The translations under genes and the position numbers were made by a program. A stretch of 19,938 bases of DNA from positions 1 through 19,938 of the forward strand of contig DATAQW010000130.1 in assembly GCA_036264445.1 (NCBI GenBank), given 5' to 3'. Source of the stretch: Pseudacidobacterium sp036264445. Lineage in GTDB: Bacteria; Acidobacteriota; Terriglobia; Terriglobales; Acidobacteriaceae. The notes under the pieces are model-generated. The model did no database searches. It was not told the DNA's origin and saw only the letters and a program-made list of their open reading frames with translations. Every line of letters begins with the position of its first letter. Position 1 is the stretch's first letter. This document shows, piece by piece, positions 11,428 through 19,617 of the stretch.

Positions 11428-13452
11428 TTACATCACTTCCGGCGCGCTAATCCCCAGCCACGAAAGCGAACGAATCAGCTCACGCTGCGTAATTGCAGCC
11501 GTGGCCAGCAAAAACTTCTTCCGCTCAGGATCGGGCTCCGTCAGTATGTGGTGCTTGCGGTAGAAGTTGCTGAATTCCTGCGCAAGCTGGAAGGCATGTT
11601 TCGCCAGATAAGCCGGTTCTGCTGTAGCAATACACTGGTCAAGCAGCAAGGAAGTCTTCGCGGCGCGCAGCCACACCTGCCAGATACCGTCGCCGTCTTC
11701 TCCTGTGAGATAAGGCGAAGCATCTACGCCGTCAAAATCGGCCAGAGCCTGCTCTGCCGTTGTTTCGCCTTTGCGGAAAATACTGCGTGTGCGAACAACG
11801 GCATATTGCATGTATGGTCCGGTTTCGCCTTCGAAGCTCAATGCTTCATTGAAGTCGAAAGCAATGAGTGTATTACGCGTGTACTTGAGCATGAAGTAGC
11901 GCAGCGCGCCGACTGCGATTTCCTTCGCAATCTGCTCCCGCTCGTTGACGCTCAATTCTGGATGGCGGCTGTCGACTTCCTGCTGTGTCGCAGCGATCAG
12001 CTTGTCGATCAGGTCATCGGCCTTTACGCCGAAGCCCTTGCGCCCTGAGACTTCGATGTAAGGCCGCGAGCGGTCTTCTTCGGCAATTTCGTATCCAAGC
12101 TCTTCGGCACAGCGCGGAGTCAGCGCAACCATCTCGTAAGAAAAATGCGTATAGTGATCGGCCTGTTCGGTATAACCAAGGCCGCGCAGCGCTTCAATTA
12201 CATTCGCCTGCGGGTCTGACTGCCGTGAATCAATGACGTTGTAAATCGCCTGCGCTCCGCCAAAGTGCGGATGGTCAGCCTCACCCTGTTCTGCAGAAAT
12301 CCAGCAGGTATGGTTTGGGTACTCGAAAAACTTCTTGTAGGCAAAGTCGTGTCCCAATAGGCCAAACTTCCAGAGGTGATACGCAATATCTTTGCCAACG
12401 TACGTCACTGTCCCATTCGAGCGGACAATGACTTTTGCATCCTCATCAGGGCCATCTTTTTCATCAAGCTCAGTGGCTTCCTCGACAGTGGAACCGCGAA
12501 GCGCGCTGCCTGGACGGCTACTCCCACGCTTCATCACCCAGCAGCCCTTATTCTTACCCTCGGTCTCGAAATAAAGCACGCCCTTCGCCTTCAACTGTTC
12601 GAACGCAAGGTTCCAGAAGTGAAGATGAAGAATCTCGCTCTCGCGTGGAAGCAGATCGTATTCGATACCAAGCCGCAGCATGGTTTCAAGATGCCGCTTT
12701 AATACAGCCGTCGAGATGATCTCCGCAATTTGTGCAGCTTCGTTGCCGCCATGCTCGATAGCATGGAGCGTGTCCAGCCGAATCTGTTTGCGGGCATGCT
12801 TCTCTGCTTCGTCCGCTTCGTACCACTGCGAAACGCGAGCATACAGATCCCAGCAGTAATAGTCGATGCGCTCATCGCTTGTTTCGAGCTTCGCCATCAA
12901 CTGCTGAACGCCGCTCAGGGAAAGCCCTTCAAGATGCATCAGCCCGACTACTACATCGGCAACCTGCACGCCGGTGTTGTCGATGTAGTTCTGCACATCG
13001 ACTTTCTGTCCGGCAGCGCGCAGCAGGCGTACAAACGTATCGCCGAGAATCGCATTGCGCAGGTGCCCTACATGCGCGGCTTTATTGGGATTGATGCTGG
13101 TATGCTCCACCAGCTCGTGCAGAGGAGTTTCAGAAACTGCAATGTCTGTGCCTGCAGCGATGTCTTGCGCTGCCAAGCCTCGATCGAGCCGCGCATTGAT
13201 GTATCCCGCGCCTGCAACTTCAAATCCCGCAAATCCTTCAAGCGGCGACAACTCAGCCACAATCTCTTCCGCAATTTTGCGCGGGGCCTTCTTGAGCCTG
13301 CGCGCCAGCTCAAAGGCAACGGGCAGTGCGTATTCACCGAATTTGATTTCTGGCGGCTGCTCAATGGCGATGGTATCCAACTCAATCTGGAATTTTTCGC
13401 GCAGGATTGTGCGCAGGCGGCCTAGCAGCTTCTTCTGTTCTCTCAAATACAC
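11428..13452 (-). CDS. argS: Arginyl-tRNA synthetase
   Basis: The 674-residue class I synthetase is longer than the usual 550-590. The N-terminal tRNA-D-loop domain (Add1) spans about 1-105. The class signature HIGH appears as HVGH at 127-130 in NPNKAAHVGHLRNAILGD, and a KMSKS-equivalent as VSGRKG around 466-471, the degenerate form common in ArgS. The DALR anticodon domain ends in ATAITQRELIRSLSWLGI. The extra length lies mainly between the two motifs and includes GSTVEEATELDEKDGPDEDA followed by IVRSNGTVTYVGKDIAYHL. The enzyme charges tRNA-Arg in the cytoplasm. The start codon is GTG without a clear Shine-Dalgarno, with an in-frame TGA 9 bases upstream, so translation cannot begin earlier. 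It is divergent from metG. Confidence 0.96.
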   Translation of the reverse strand: MYLREQKKLLGRLRTILREKFQIELDTIAIEQPPEIKFGEYALPVAFELARRLKKAPRKIAEEIVAELSPLEGFAGFEVAGAGYINARLDRGLAAQDIAAGTDIAVSETPLHELVEHTSINPNKAAHVGHLRNAILGDTFVRLLRAAGQKVDVQNYIDNTGVQVADVVVGLMHLEGLSLSGVQQLMAKLETSDERIDYYCWDLYARVSQWYEADEAEKHARKQIRLDTLHAIEHGGNEAAQIAEIISTAVLKRHLETMLRLGIEYDLLPRESEILHLHFWNLAFEQLKAKGVLYFETEGKNKGCWVMKRGSSRPGSALRGSTVEEATELDEKDGPDEDAKVIVRSNGTVTYVGKDIAYHLWKFGLLGHDFAYKKFFEYPNHTCWISAEQGEADHPHFGGAQAIYNVIDSRQSDPQANVIEALRGLGYTEQADHYTHFSYEMVALTPRCAEELGYEIAEEDRSRPYIEVSGRKGFGVKADDLIDKLIAATQQEVDSRHPELSVNEREQIAKEIAVGALRYFMLKYTRNTLIAFDFNEALSFEGETGPYMQYAVVRTRSIFRKGETTAEQALADFDGVDASPYLTGEDGDGIWQVWLRAAKTSLLLDQCIATAEPAYLAKHAFQLAQEFSNFYRKHHILTEPDPERKKFLLATAAITQRELIRSLSWLGISAPEVM

Positions 13453-13532
13453 TTGGGTTCACCAGATAAACGGCAGCGACGAATCGGTCGAAACAGTTGA
13501 TTTTATTGCTTGATTCTATCAGGCCAACTGGT

Positions 13533-13561
13533 TTGACGCTGGTTCAGCGCACCCCTAAGAT
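13533..13561 (+). promoter_or_regulatory. Sigma-70-like promoter of the metG operon
   Basis: TTGACG (5 of 6 to consensus) and TAAGAT (4 of 6) are separated by exactly 17 bases. Transcription would begin near 13568, leaving about 23 bases before the metG ATG. It lies in the 138-base gap between divergent argS and metG. Confidence 0.6.
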
Positions 13562-13590
13562 GAAAAGAGTAGCCTCATACAATTTTGCTC

Positions 13591-15702
13591 ATGTCGAATC
13601 CCGGTAAGTACTATCTGACGACTCCGATTTACTATGTCAACGCGCGTCCGCACATCGGCCATGCGTATACCACCATCGTGGCTGATGCGATTGCGCGACG
13701 CAAACGCGCCCTGGGATTCGATACCTGGTTTCTGACCGGAACTGATGAACACGGCCAGAAGATCGAGCGCTCCGCAAAGCAGGCTGGAATCGATCCGCAG
13801 CAGTTCACAGACAATGTGGCCGCCGAGTTCAAGGGCCTGTGGGACCGCATGGGCCTCAGCTTTGACGATTTCATCCGCACCACCGAGCCGCGCCACAAGC
13901 GTGCTGTACAGAAATTTTTTACGTTGCTCAAAGAGCGCGGATACATCTACAAGGGCTCGTATACCGGCCAGTACTGCGTCTACGACGAGGCCTACGTTGA
14001 CGTTCCCCCCGGAGCGCCCTGTCCGGATTGCGGACGCATCACGGAGACGATTAGCGAAGAAAACTATTTCTTCAAGCTTTCAGCGTTTGAGCGCAAACTG
14101 CTTGAGTTGTACGACGCAAACCCTGACTTCATCCGACCGGAGACTCGACGCAACGAAATCATCTCCTTCGTGCGCAGCGGCCTTAAAGATCTCTCGGTAA
14201 GCCGCACAACCATCAAGTGGGGCATTCCCGTTCCCGGCGATGAGGAGCACGTCATCTATGTATGGTGGGACGCTCTCGCCAACTACATTACAGCTCTCGG
14301 ATGGGGCAGTGACGATCCTAAAGAGCAAAAGAAGTTCGATAAGTACTGGCCTGCCGATTTGCAGATCATTGGCAAGGAGATCAGCCGCTTCCACTGTGTC
14401 TATTGGCCCGCGCTTCTGATGGCCGCAGGCCTACCGCTGCCGAAGAGCATTGTGGCGCACGGCTGGCTACTCTTTGAAGAGAGCAAGATGTCCAAATCGC
14501 GCGGCAATATTGTGCGCGCTGAGACGATTCTTGATGTCCTCGGAGCTGATGCGCTGCGTTATTTCCTGCTGCGCGAGATCGTCTTCGGACAGGATGGCAG
14601 CTTCTCTTTCGATGCGCTGGTACAGCGATACAATAGCGATCTTGCGAATGGATACGGAAACTTGGTCAGCCGCACGTTGGCGATGATTCAGAAGTATTTT
14701 GATGGCGTAGTCCCAGCAACTGTAGATGAGCAGCATCGGAGAACTCCGCGACCGCTATTCGAGTCGAAAGTGATGATGTATGGAGCGCTTTTCGATTCTT
14801 TGAATTTCTCGAAAGCGTTGGAAACACTTTGGTCAGAAATTGCCTCGATTGACGCGGATATTACCCATCTTGCCCCGTGGAAGATCGCTGCTGAGGGGAC
14901 AGATTCGAGCCGACGACGTCTGGGCACATTACTTTATGAATGGGCCGAAGCCATCCGCATCATCACAGCGCTCGTCTACCCCATCATCCCTGATGCAGCA
15001 GCAAAAGTATGGGCACAGCTCGGTCTCGGCGATATCAAAAAAGCGGATTTGAAAAACCTCGAATGGGGAGGACTGAAACCCGGCACGAAGCTCGGCGAGC
15101 TTGGCCCTGTCTTCCCCCGCGCAGAAAAGGACGCAATCACCCGTATGCAGGAAATCGAACAGAAAAACGCAAAGGCAACCGAAGCCCCGCAGCCAGTGGC
15201 ATCAGAGCATCACACTTCGAAGCTCGAATCCATTGTCGACGGGCTTGCCGTTGCCATCTCCGAATCCACCAGCGAAAGCAGCGCAGTGGCGGCTTTCTCC
15301 GATGCGATTCGGAATGACGTCACTGGCAGGCCGCAGGCGACTCCAGAAGCGGTGCAGGCTCCGGCAGCTTCAGAAAAAATCACCATCGATGACTTCGCCA
15401 AAGTCGAGCTGCGCGTCGCTGAGGTGAAGGTGGCCGAGCGCGTGCCCAAGGCCGACAAACTGTTGCGGCTCGAAGTCGATCTCGGCTATGAAACGCGACA
15501 GATTCTCGCAGGAATCGCCGAAGCCTATGAGCCGGAATCGCTGATTGGCCGCAAGGTCGTCATCGTCGCCAATCTTGCTCCGCGAAAATTGCGCGGACTC
15601 GAATCGAATGGCATGGTGGTAGCCGCATCGATTGGCGAAAAGGGTAAGCCTGTTCTGGCTGGATTTCTTGAAGATGTAGAGATCGGCGCGCGATTGAAGT
15701 AA
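13591..15702 (+). CDS. metG: Methionyl-tRNA synthetase with fused C-terminal tRNA-binding domain
   Basis: The protein has 703 residues from ATG. An in-frame TTG two codons earlier is less likely. The Rossmann domain carries HIGH at 21-24 (NARPHIGHAYTT) and KMSKS at 299-303 (ESKMSKSRGN). The connective peptide has three cysteines (C129, C144, C147 in PCPDCG) instead of the two complete CxxC knuckles of the E. coli type. An anticodon-binding helical domain follows (WSEIASIDADITHLAPWKIA). A low-complexity linker covers about 515-595. The C-terminal OB-fold (about 597-703, DFAKVELRVAEVK ... VIVANLAPRKLRGLESNGM) is the Trbp111-type tRNA-binding and dimerisation domain. It charges initiator and elongator tRNA-Met. 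It heads a likely operon with tatD 46 bases downstream, an association seen in many bacteria. There is no good Shine-Dalgarno. Confidence 0.97.
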   Translation: MSNPGKYYLTTPIYYVNARPHIGHAYTTIVADAIARRKRALGFDTWFLTGTDEHGQKIERSAKQAGIDPQQFTDNVAAEFKGLWDRMGLSFDDFIRTTEPRHKRAVQKFFTLLKERGYIYKGSYTGQYCVYDEAYVDVPPGAPCPDCGRITETISEENYFFKLSAFERKLLELYDANPDFIRPETRRNEIISFVRSGLKDLSVSRTTIKWGIPVPGDEEHVIYVWWDALANYITALGWGSDDPKEQKKFDKYWPADLQIIGKEISRFHCVYWPALLMAAGLPLPKSIVAHGWLLFEESKMSKSRGNIVRAETILDVLGADALRYFLLREIVFGQDGSFSFDALVQRYNSDLANGYGNLVSRTLAMIQKYFDGVVPATVDEQHRRTPRPLFESKVMMYGALFDSLNFSKALETLWSEIASIDADITHLAPWKIAAEGTDSSRRRLGTLLYEWAEAIRIITALVYPIIPDAAAKVWAQLGLGDIKKADLKNLEWGGLKPGTKLGELGPVFPRAEKDAITRMQEIEQKNAKATEAPQPVASEHHTSKLESIVDGLAVAISESTSESSAVAAFSDAIRNDVTGRPQATPEAVQAPAASEKITIDDFAKVELRVAEVKVAERVPKADKLLRLEVDLGYETRQILAGIAEAYEPESLIGRKVVIVANLAPRKLRGLESNGMVVAASIGEKGKPVLAGFLEDVEIGARLK

Positions 15703-15748
15703 TTCGTTACAACTTAACCGTTGTCACAGATTCATCAAAGGAACCCAA

Positions 15749-16576
15749 TTGCTCGTAGATTCCCACGCACATCTCGACAGTCCCCGCTACGACGAAGACC
15801 GCGACGCTCTGCTCGCGCGCGCCTGGGCTGCCGGAGTGCGCACCGTACTCTCCATCGGCATAGGTGATGGTCCCGGCACGATGCACCGCGCTCTCGAATT
15901 GAGCCGCGCCTACACAGGCAAGCCGGAAACGCCGCGCATCTTCGCCAGCGCTGGAGTCCACCCGCACGAAGCGCAATTGGCAGATGAGGCAGCGCTCACA
16001 AAATTAAATGACCTGCTGCAAGAGCCAGAAGTCATCGCCTGCGGAGAGATTGGACTCGACTACTTCTACGACCACTCACCGCGCGAAACGCAACAGAATG
16101 TTTTCCGCCAACAGATGGAAATTGCCGCAGCCCACAAAAAGCCGATCATCATCCACTGCCGCCCATCGGACAACAGCACGAATGCCTGGGACGACACTTT
16201 GGATGTGATTGAGTCGGAATGGGCCTCGAAGGGCCTCGGTGGCATCCTGCACTGTTTCACCGGGGAATGGCACCACGCAAAGCGCGCTATTGACTGCGGC
16301 TTTGTGATCTCGTTTGCAGGAAATATCACCTTCCCGAAGGCGCAATCGATCCGCGATGTTGCGGCGCAGCTTTCGCTTGACTGCATGCTGGTCGAAACCG
16401 ATGCGCCGTTCCTTGCGCCGGTACCCAATCGCGGCAAACGCAACGAACCTGCCTGGGTCGCTGGAGTCGCTGAAAAGCTGGCCGAAATCCGCGGTTTGCC
16501 TGTAGACGAAGTAGCGTCTCGCACCACGGAAAACTTCTATCAGTTTTTCAATATTCCTCCGGACATGGCACACTGA
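15749..16576 (+). CDS. tatD: TatD-family metal-dependent deoxyribonuclease/hydrolase
   Basis: This 275-residue TIM-barrel hydrolase begins at TTG (15749-15751), chosen because translation from it gives MLVDSHAHLD with the HxH metal ligands (H6, H8), and AAAGGA lies 5 bases before it. Later ATG codons would delete the first ligands. Other conserved elements are CGEIGLDYFYDHSP (E100), the IIIHCR histidine, LHCFTG and the ETDAPFLAP aspartate (D218) followed by PVPNRGKRNEP. The family degrades DNA from 3' ends or removes damaged nucleotides, and in some species processes D-aminoacyl-tRNA. It follows metG by 46 bases. Its stop codon lies inside the first arm of an inverted repeat that extends to the yajQ start. 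Confidence 0.94.
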   Translation: MLVDSHAHLDSPRYDEDRDALLARAWAAGVRTVLSIGIGDGPGTMHRALELSRAYTGKPETPRIFASAGVHPHEAQLADEAALTKLNDLLQEPEVIACGEIGLDYFYDHSPRETQQNVFRQQMEIAAAHKKPIIIHCRPSDNSTNAWDDTLDVIESEWASKGLGGILHCFTGEWHHAKRAIDCGFVISFAGNITFPKAQSIRDVAAQLSLDCMLVETDAPFLAPVPNRGKRNEPAWVAGVAEKLAEIRGLPVDEVASRTTENFYQFFNIPPDMAH

Positions 16577-16618
16577 AGCTTAGGGCTTTTGCATCCACTT
16601 CAAAGAAAGAGCTTCAGT
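16572..16618 (+). repeat. Inverted repeat spanning the tatD stop to the yajQ start
   Basis: ACTGAAGCT at 16572-16580 and AGCTTCAGT at 16610-16618 are perfect 9-base complements around a 29-base loop. The first arm contains the tatD TGA and the second ends one base before the yajQ ATG. The purine-rich AAAGAAAGAG that could serve as its ribosome-binding site lies in the loop and second arm. Confidence 0.6.
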
Positions 16619-16619
16619 T

Positions 16620-17120
16620 ATGGCCGCGGACAATTCTTTTGACATCGTAAGCAAAGTCGATATCCAGGAAGTTCGGAATGCCATTGAACAGGCGATGAAG
16701 GAAATCCGTACCCGCTTCGACCTCAAGGATTCGCATTCTGACATCAAGCTCGAAGGCGAGGACGCCATCCAACTCGCGTCCGCCGACGAATATAAGCTCG
16801 AAGCGATCAACGAGATCCTGCGCCAGAAACTGATCAAGCGCGGCATCTCAATCAAAGCGCTTACCTACGGCAAGGCCGAGCCGGCTGCCGGATCAAGCGT
16901 GCGCCAGAAAATCTCCTTGCAGCAGGGCATTCCGGGCGAGAAGGCTAAAGACATCGTCCGCATCATAAAAGACTCCAAGAAGAAGGCCCAGGCATCTATA
17001 CAAGGTGATACAGTCCGCGTCAGCAGCAAAGATCGCGATACTCTACAAGAGGTCATTGCTTTGCTGAAGGCCCAAGACCTCGGCATCGACATGCAGTTCA
17101 CGAATTACCGGTCCAATTAA
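16620..17120 (+). CDS. yajQ: YajQ-family nucleotide-binding protein (c-di-GMP effector family)
   Basis: The 166-residue length fits the family (~160). Two tandem ferredoxin-like halves are visible. The first has FDIVSKVDIQEVRNAIEQA and RFDLKDSHSDIKLEG. The second has SLQQGIPGEKAKDIVRIIKD, then KKAQASIQGDTVRVSSKDRD and the end QFTNYRSN, near-diagnostic for YajQ. Members bind nucleotides. In Xanthomonas the homologue binds cyclic di-GMP and modulates a transcription factor; whether that holds here is unknown. It lies between tatD and the polyprenyl synthase, with only 12 bases to the latter, so it is part of the metG operon. An inverted repeat directly upstream may control its translation. Confidence 0.95.
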   Translation: MAADNSFDIVSKVDIQEVRNAIEQAMKEIRTRFDLKDSHSDIKLEGEDAIQLASADEYKLEAINEILRQKLIKRGISIKALTYGKAEPAAGSSVRQKISLQQGIPGEKAKDIVRIIKDSKKKAQASIQGDTVRVSSKDRDTLQEVIALLKAQDLGIDMQFTNYRSN

Positions 17121-17132
17121 GACGGAGAGCCA

Positions 17133-18122
17133 TTGAGCACAACAACCATAGCGACGGCGAAAGAGGTTTTCGACCTTCTGCATGACGACCTGCGCGCCAT
17201 CGAGCGTGAGTTCGGCGCCGCCGCCGTCTCCTCCGTCAAAGCCATTACGGAAATTTCTGAATACCTGCGCGAAGGCGGCGGCAAGCGCATTCGCCCGTCG
17301 CTGCTGCTGCTTTCTGCAAAATCGCAGGGCTATGCGGGAAGCGGCATGGTCCGGCTCGGCGCAGTGGTCGAGATGGTACACACGGCAACGCTTGTGCATG
17401 ATGACATCATCGATGCAGCGGATACGCGCCGTGGCCGCCCTTCAGCCAATACAACCTGGGGCAACGCCAAGTGCGTGCTCGCGGGTGACTGGCTTTATAT
17501 GCAGGCCTTTCGCGTGGCTCTCGAAGAGCGCAGCTTCAAAGTCCTCGACCTGCTCATCGGCCTTACACAACAGATGGTGGAAGGTGAACTTCTCCAGATG
17601 GAAACGCTCGGCCGCGCCGTAACCGAGCAGGAATATAACGATCTCATTTATCGCAAAACTGCATGCCTCTTTGAAGTTTCGATGCGCATCGGTTCAGTGC
17701 TCGCCAAAGTTAATGGAGAAGCCGAAGCGCTCATGGGCGAGTACGGGCACTCGCTCGGCATGGCCTTCCAGATTGTCGACGACGTACTCGACCTCACCGC
17801 GACTGAAGAAGTGCTGGGCAAGCCGGTCGCCAGCGATTTGCGGGAAGGCAAAGCTACGCTTGCCGTCATCCATGCGCTCGAGAGTGGCACAGCGCAGGAC
17901 CGTGACGCCATCCTCACCGTGCTTACTGACCAAAACTTCAACCGTGTCACGCACGATGAAATTCTTGCGATCCTTGGGCGCAACGGTTCAGTCGATTATG
18001 CGATGAATACCGCTTTCCAATACGCGGAAAAGGCCCGCGGCGCGCTCACTGGACTTCCGGAATCCGACTACAAACGCGCCCTGCTCTGGGTTCCGGATTT
18101 CGTAGTGGCGAGAGAAAAATAA
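17133..18122 (+). CDS. ispB: Long-chain polyprenyl diphosphate synthase (IspB/octaprenyl-like)
   Basis: The 329-residue all-alpha trans-prenyltransferase starts at TTG (17133) with GGAG 5 bases before it. The basic KRIRPSLLLLSAKS region near 49-62 binds IPP. The first Asp-rich motif is DDIIDAADTRRGR (D90-D94) and the second DDVLD at 216-220, followed by GKPVASDLREGKATL. The residue five before the first motif is alanine (VHTATLVHDD), as in E. coli IspB, leaving room for a long product; short-chain enzymes carry bulky aromatics there. The likely role is C35-C45 side chains for menaquinone or ubiquinone, with the exact length not readable from sequence. It is the last gene of metG-tatD-yajQ-ispB, 12 bases after yajQ. 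Confidence 0.9.
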   Translation: MSTTTIATAKEVFDLLHDDLRAIEREFGAAAVSSVKAITEISEYLREGGGKRIRPSLLLLSAKSQGYAGSGMVRLGAVVEMVHTATLVHDDIIDAADTRRGRPSANTTWGNAKCVLAGDWLYMQAFRVALEERSFKVLDLLIGLTQQMVEGELLQMETLGRAVTEQEYNDLIYRKTACLFEVSMRIGSVLAKVNGEAEALMGEYGHSLGMAFQIVDDVLDLTATEEVLGKPVASDLREGKATLAVIHALESGTAQDRDAILTVLTDQNFNRVTHDEILAILGRNGSVDYAMNTAFQYAEKARGALTGLPESDYKRALLWVPDFVVAREK

Positions 18123-18165
18123 GGCTCAAAAGGCGGAAAAGCGTACACTCTCCCTGAGGCTATCC

Positions 18166-18987
18166 ATGCCTTCCCTGCTTTACAAGCCGCCAGCGCCGCT
18201 CGGAAACTTCGTCCAGTGCTTCTGGTATTGGGAAAGAGACACAGTACCCGCGCATACCCATGAGCGGCTGATGCCTACGGGCGAATCCACCATCATATTC
18301 AACCTGCGCGATTATCCCATCCGCATCTACCATTCCGATGATTTAAGCCGCTACGACACATACGGCACTGCTGTATTCTCAGGCGCGCGCTCCAATTACT
18401 TCGTAATTGATACTGAGGAACAGGAGCGCGTCATCGGCATTCAATTTCACCCCGGCGGTGGGTTTCCCTTTTTCCGCATACCCGCTGATGAAGCGGAAAA
18501 CCGCGATATTACCCTTGAAGACCTATGGCGTGCACGCGTGGGAGAACTCCGCGAGCGTATGCTGGCCGCGCCTTCAGTCTCCGTCATGTTTCAAGTTCTC
18601 GAACAGGATTTGCTGGCGCAGCTGGCGCGGCCTCTTGCATGGCATCCAGCGGTGGAATATGCGCTCTATCGCATCGGACGCGCTCCTCATGTAGCGACTG
18701 TCGAGTCTATTACAGACAAAATCAGCCTCAGCCAGCGCCGGTTTATCCAGCTCTTCCACCAGCAGGTGGGGATCACGCCTAAAACGTTCTGCCGCGTGCG
18801 CCGCTTCCAGGGCGTTCTTCGCAAAATTCACGGAATGAACGAAGTGGAATGGGCGCAGGTCGCCCTCGACTGCGGTTACTACGACCAGGCGCATTTCATT
18901 CATGACTTTCAGGCCTTTGCTGGGATTACGCCTTCCATGTATCTACACACAGCAACACCGCACCTGAACCACGTTCCTATTCTCTAA
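18166..18987 (+). CDS. AraC-family transcriptional regulator with DUF6597-like N-terminal domain
   Basis: This is a 273-residue protein. The N-terminal part (about 1-150) has YKPPAPLGNFVQCFWYWE, LMPTGESTIIFNL and GIQFHPGGGFPFF, the pattern of AraC regulators with a DUF6597-type sensor domain whose ligand is generally unknown. The C-terminal part (about 165-262) is the double helix-turn-helix: ESITDKISLSQRRFIQLFHQ, then VGITPKTFCRVRRFQ, ALDCGYYDQAHFIHDFQAF and GITPSMY, matching the AraC signature. It starts 43 bases after the polyprenyl synthase and has GAGG 6 bases before the ATG. A TACACT at 18144-18149 could be its own -10. The VOC and YjbR-like genes lie directly downstream on the same strand and are plausible targets, though nothing in the sequence proves it. 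Confidence 0.92.
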   Translation: MPSLLYKPPAPLGNFVQCFWYWERDTVPAHTHERLMPTGESTIIFNLRDYPIRIYHSDDLSRYDTYGTAVFSGARSNYFVIDTEEQERVIGIQFHPGGGFPFFRIPADEAENRDITLEDLWRARVGELRERMLAAPSVSVMFQVLEQDLLAQLARPLAWHPAVEYALYRIGRAPHVATVESITDKISLSQRRFIQLFHQQVGITPKTFCRVRRFQGVLRKIHGMNEVEWAQVALDCGYYDQAHFIHDFQAFAGITPSMYLHTATPHLNHVPIL

Positions 18988-19076
18988 TTCCCACGCTCTG
19001 TTTTCACCTGGTCAATTTCTTACAATCCAGACGTTCCGGCAAGGAAGAAAATGGTCTGCGTTAGGAGGAATACTCT

Positions 19077-19529
19077 ATGCCAAAAGTAAAACCTATTCCC
19101 GATGGATACCACAACGTCCAACCTTATCTGCACATTCGTGGAGCGGCTGATGCCATCAAGTTCTACAAGAAAGCGTTCGGAGCCACGGAGCGCATGTGCA
19201 TGCCGCAGTCCGATGGACGCATCGGCCACGCGGAAATTCAGATCGGCGATTCCTGCGTCATGCTCGCTGATGAATATCCGGAAAAGGAAATATACAGCCC
19301 AAAACATTTCGGGGGCTCAGCAGTCAGCATCATGCTCTATGTTGAAGACTGCGACGCGACCTATAAACAGGCCCTCGCTGCTGGCGCCAAGAGCCTGCGG
19401 GAGCCGGCGGATCAGTTCTATGGAGATCGCATGGCCGGCGTAGAAGATCCCTTCGGCTTCCAGTGGTGGCTCGGAACACACGTTAAAGATGTATCCATGG
19501 AAGAAATGCAAGCCGCCATGCACGGGTAA
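19077..19529 (+). CDS. VOC-superfamily (glyoxalase/PhnB-like) protein
   Basis: The 150-residue protein has two beta-alpha-beta-beta-beta units typical of vicinal-oxygen-chelate proteins: VQPYLHIRGAADAIKFYKKA with GHAEIQIGDSCVMLADEY in the first half, and SIMLYVEDCDATYKQALAAG with DRMAGVEDPFGFQWWLGTHV in the second. The pattern FYKKAFGATE..R....GRIGHAEI is that of PhnB/YdcJ-like members. Metal ligands seem partly kept: His in GHAEI. The substrate is unknown. Related proteins include glyoxalases, dioxygenases and bleomycin-resistance proteins. The ribosome-binding site AGGAGGA is strong and ends 8 bases before the ATG. It lies downstream of the AraC-type gene. Confidence 0.9.
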   Translation: MPKVKPIPDGYHNVQPYLHIRGAADAIKFYKKAFGATERMCMPQSDGRIGHAEIQIGDSCVMLADEYPEKEIYSPKHFGGSAVSIMLYVEDCDATYKQALAAGAKSLREPADQFYGDRMAGVEDPFGFQWWLGTHVKDVSMEEMQAAMHG

Positions 19530-19549
19530 CTGCGATATCTACTGGCTTG

Positions 19550-19594
19550 GGTTTCCCATTTTTTCGGCAACATATGCCGAAAAGATGGGAAACC
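19550..19594. other. Long hairpin between the VOC and YjbR genes
   Basis: GGTTTCCCAT..TTCGGCA (19550-19569) and TGCCGAA..ATGGGAAACC (19575-19594) form a 20-bp stem around a 5-base loop. The only non-Watson-Crick pair is a U-G wobble in plus-strand RNA. There is no T run after either side, so it is not a standard intrinsic terminator. Confidence 0.85.
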
Positions 19595-19617
19595 ACAACC
19601 TTGTTCGAGGAGTATCA

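Noticed and set aside
12730..13425. Open frame of 231 codons on the plus strand opposite argS
   Set aside because: It lies wholly antisense to argS, whose motifs are intact, and its product is Cys/Arg/His-rich with no recognisable domain: a shadow of GC-biased coding.
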